A stretch of DNA of 14,618 bases, taken from Firmicutes bacterium UBA4975 (lineage in GTDB: Bacteria; Bacillota; Proteinivoracia; UBA4975). Below the pieces are notes generated by a model. The model worked only from the letters and a program-made list of their open reading frames with translations. It was not told where the DNA came from and searched no databases. A program made the position numbers and the translations under genes. Positions 14,148-14,618 of this stretch are shown here, one piece after another. The stretch lies in contig DGZR01000047.1 of NCBI GenBank assembly GCA_002397155.1, forward strand, positions 2,198-16,815, given 5' to 3'. The number at the start of each line of letters is the position of its first letter. Positions within the stretch are counted from its first letter, which is position 1.

Positions 14148-14618
14148 TTGGGAGTACTGACTGTAATAATGGCCATCGCCGTCATTTCCCTCATGGCAAT
14201 AAAGCGCATCAACATAGGACTGGCCATGCTGGCCGGCAGCGCAGTCCTGGTGATTTTCACTCCGGTCAGCCTGGATCAGACCCTTGGCGCGGTGAAAAGG
14301 GCCCTTTTTGATCCTGAGACCTTGGTCCTGATGGGCGCCGTTTTGCTCATCGGGGTTTTTGGTTACGTTCTCAAAAACAGCGGGGCCATGGAGGACATGG
14401 TGGAAAGCCTGGTCGGCCTGGTAGGGGATTCTCGCTGGGTGATCGCATCAGTGGCCGGCCTTTTGGGCGCTCTCACCGTCCCCGGCGGTTCCATGCTGAC
14501 AGCGCCGATGGTCGACCAGCTTGGGGACAGAGTGGGCATGGGGCCCGAATACAAGACCGGGGTGAACATCGTCTTTCGCCATGTCTGGTATGTCTTCTTG
14601 CCGATTATTCCCAGCATG
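14148..14618 (+). CDS. DUF401 family integral membrane protein (partial, cut by window end)
   Basis: The first 157 codons of a membrane protein that continues beyond the window. Start: TTG at 14148, with GGGAG 9 bases upstream; ATG at 14169 is an alternative. Hydrophobic segments lie at about 3-16, 22-36 and 52-68, with further ones at about 88-105 and 140-157. The stretch TVPGGSMLTAPMVDQ followed by GMGPEYKTGVN and FRHVWYVFLPIIPS matches the conserved DUF401 pattern (PGG...SAPM, PEYK, FRHxW). DUF401 proteins look like transporters or permeases, but their substrate is unknown. It has its own promoter. Confidence 0.8.
   Translation, partial: MGVLTVIMAIAVISLMAIKRINIGLAMLAGSAVLVIFTPVSLDQTLGAVKRALFDPETLVLMGAVLLIGVFGYVLKNSGAMEDMVESLVGLVGDSRWVIASVAGLLGALTVPGGSMLTAPMVDQLGDRVGMGPEYKTGVNIVFRHVWYVFLPIIPSM

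Overview
The window looks like chromosomal DNA from an anaerobic, spore-forming Firmicute of the Clostridia (Peptococcaceae or Thermoanaerobacterales type; inference). The evidence is an alpha/beta-type small acid-soluble spore protein, a YpmA/DUF4264 protein, an EpuA-like small membrane protein, a Bacillus-style DnaB/DnaI helicase-loader pair, strong AGGAGG ribosome binding sites, GC-rich coding DNA, and frequent TTG/GTG starts. I see no transposase, integrase or CRISPR array.

Left end, minus strand (1-2448): a tRNA cluster transcribed leftward (Pro-UGG, Thr-UGU, then the cut 5' end of a probable tRNA-Tyr). Upstream of it lie a divergent MurE-like Mur ligase, a small EpuA-like membrane protein and a spore SASP with its own terminator. 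The promoter of the tRNA cluster (TTGACT-17-TATAAT) has its -35 box overlapping the stop codon of the Mur ligase gene.

Plus strand (2449-3531): an intergenic region with overlapping divergent promoter candidates and a long inverted repeat, then a TTG-started ypmA-like gene of 53 codons and deoC.

Plus strand (3592-10554), the centre of interest: a secreted N-acetylmuramoyl-L-alanine amidase, a DnaD-domain helicase-loader protein (DnaB-like), a DnaI/DnaC-type AAA+ loader, a single-chain primase-helicase (DnaG zinc finger and TOPRIM core fused to a full DnaB helicase), and asparaginyl-tRNA synthetase, closed by a strong intrinsic terminator. The genes are nearly contiguous, so helicase, primase and helicase loader are probably made from one transcript. 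The fusion of the DnaG core to a complete DnaB including its N-terminal domain differs from phage T7 gp4/Twinkle and is the most unusual item here.

Right end (10555-14618): a 5'-nucleotidase-family metallophosphatase with no signal peptide, preceded by a structured leader and followed by a terminator. Next comes a two-gene unit of an excisionase-type helix-turn-helix protein and a gluzincin-like putative metallopeptidase overlapping by one base. The window ends in a truncated DUF401 membrane protein gene with its own promoter. There is no gene-free stretch over 300 bases; the longest (2449-2650, 12146-12333) are described as regulatory DNA.
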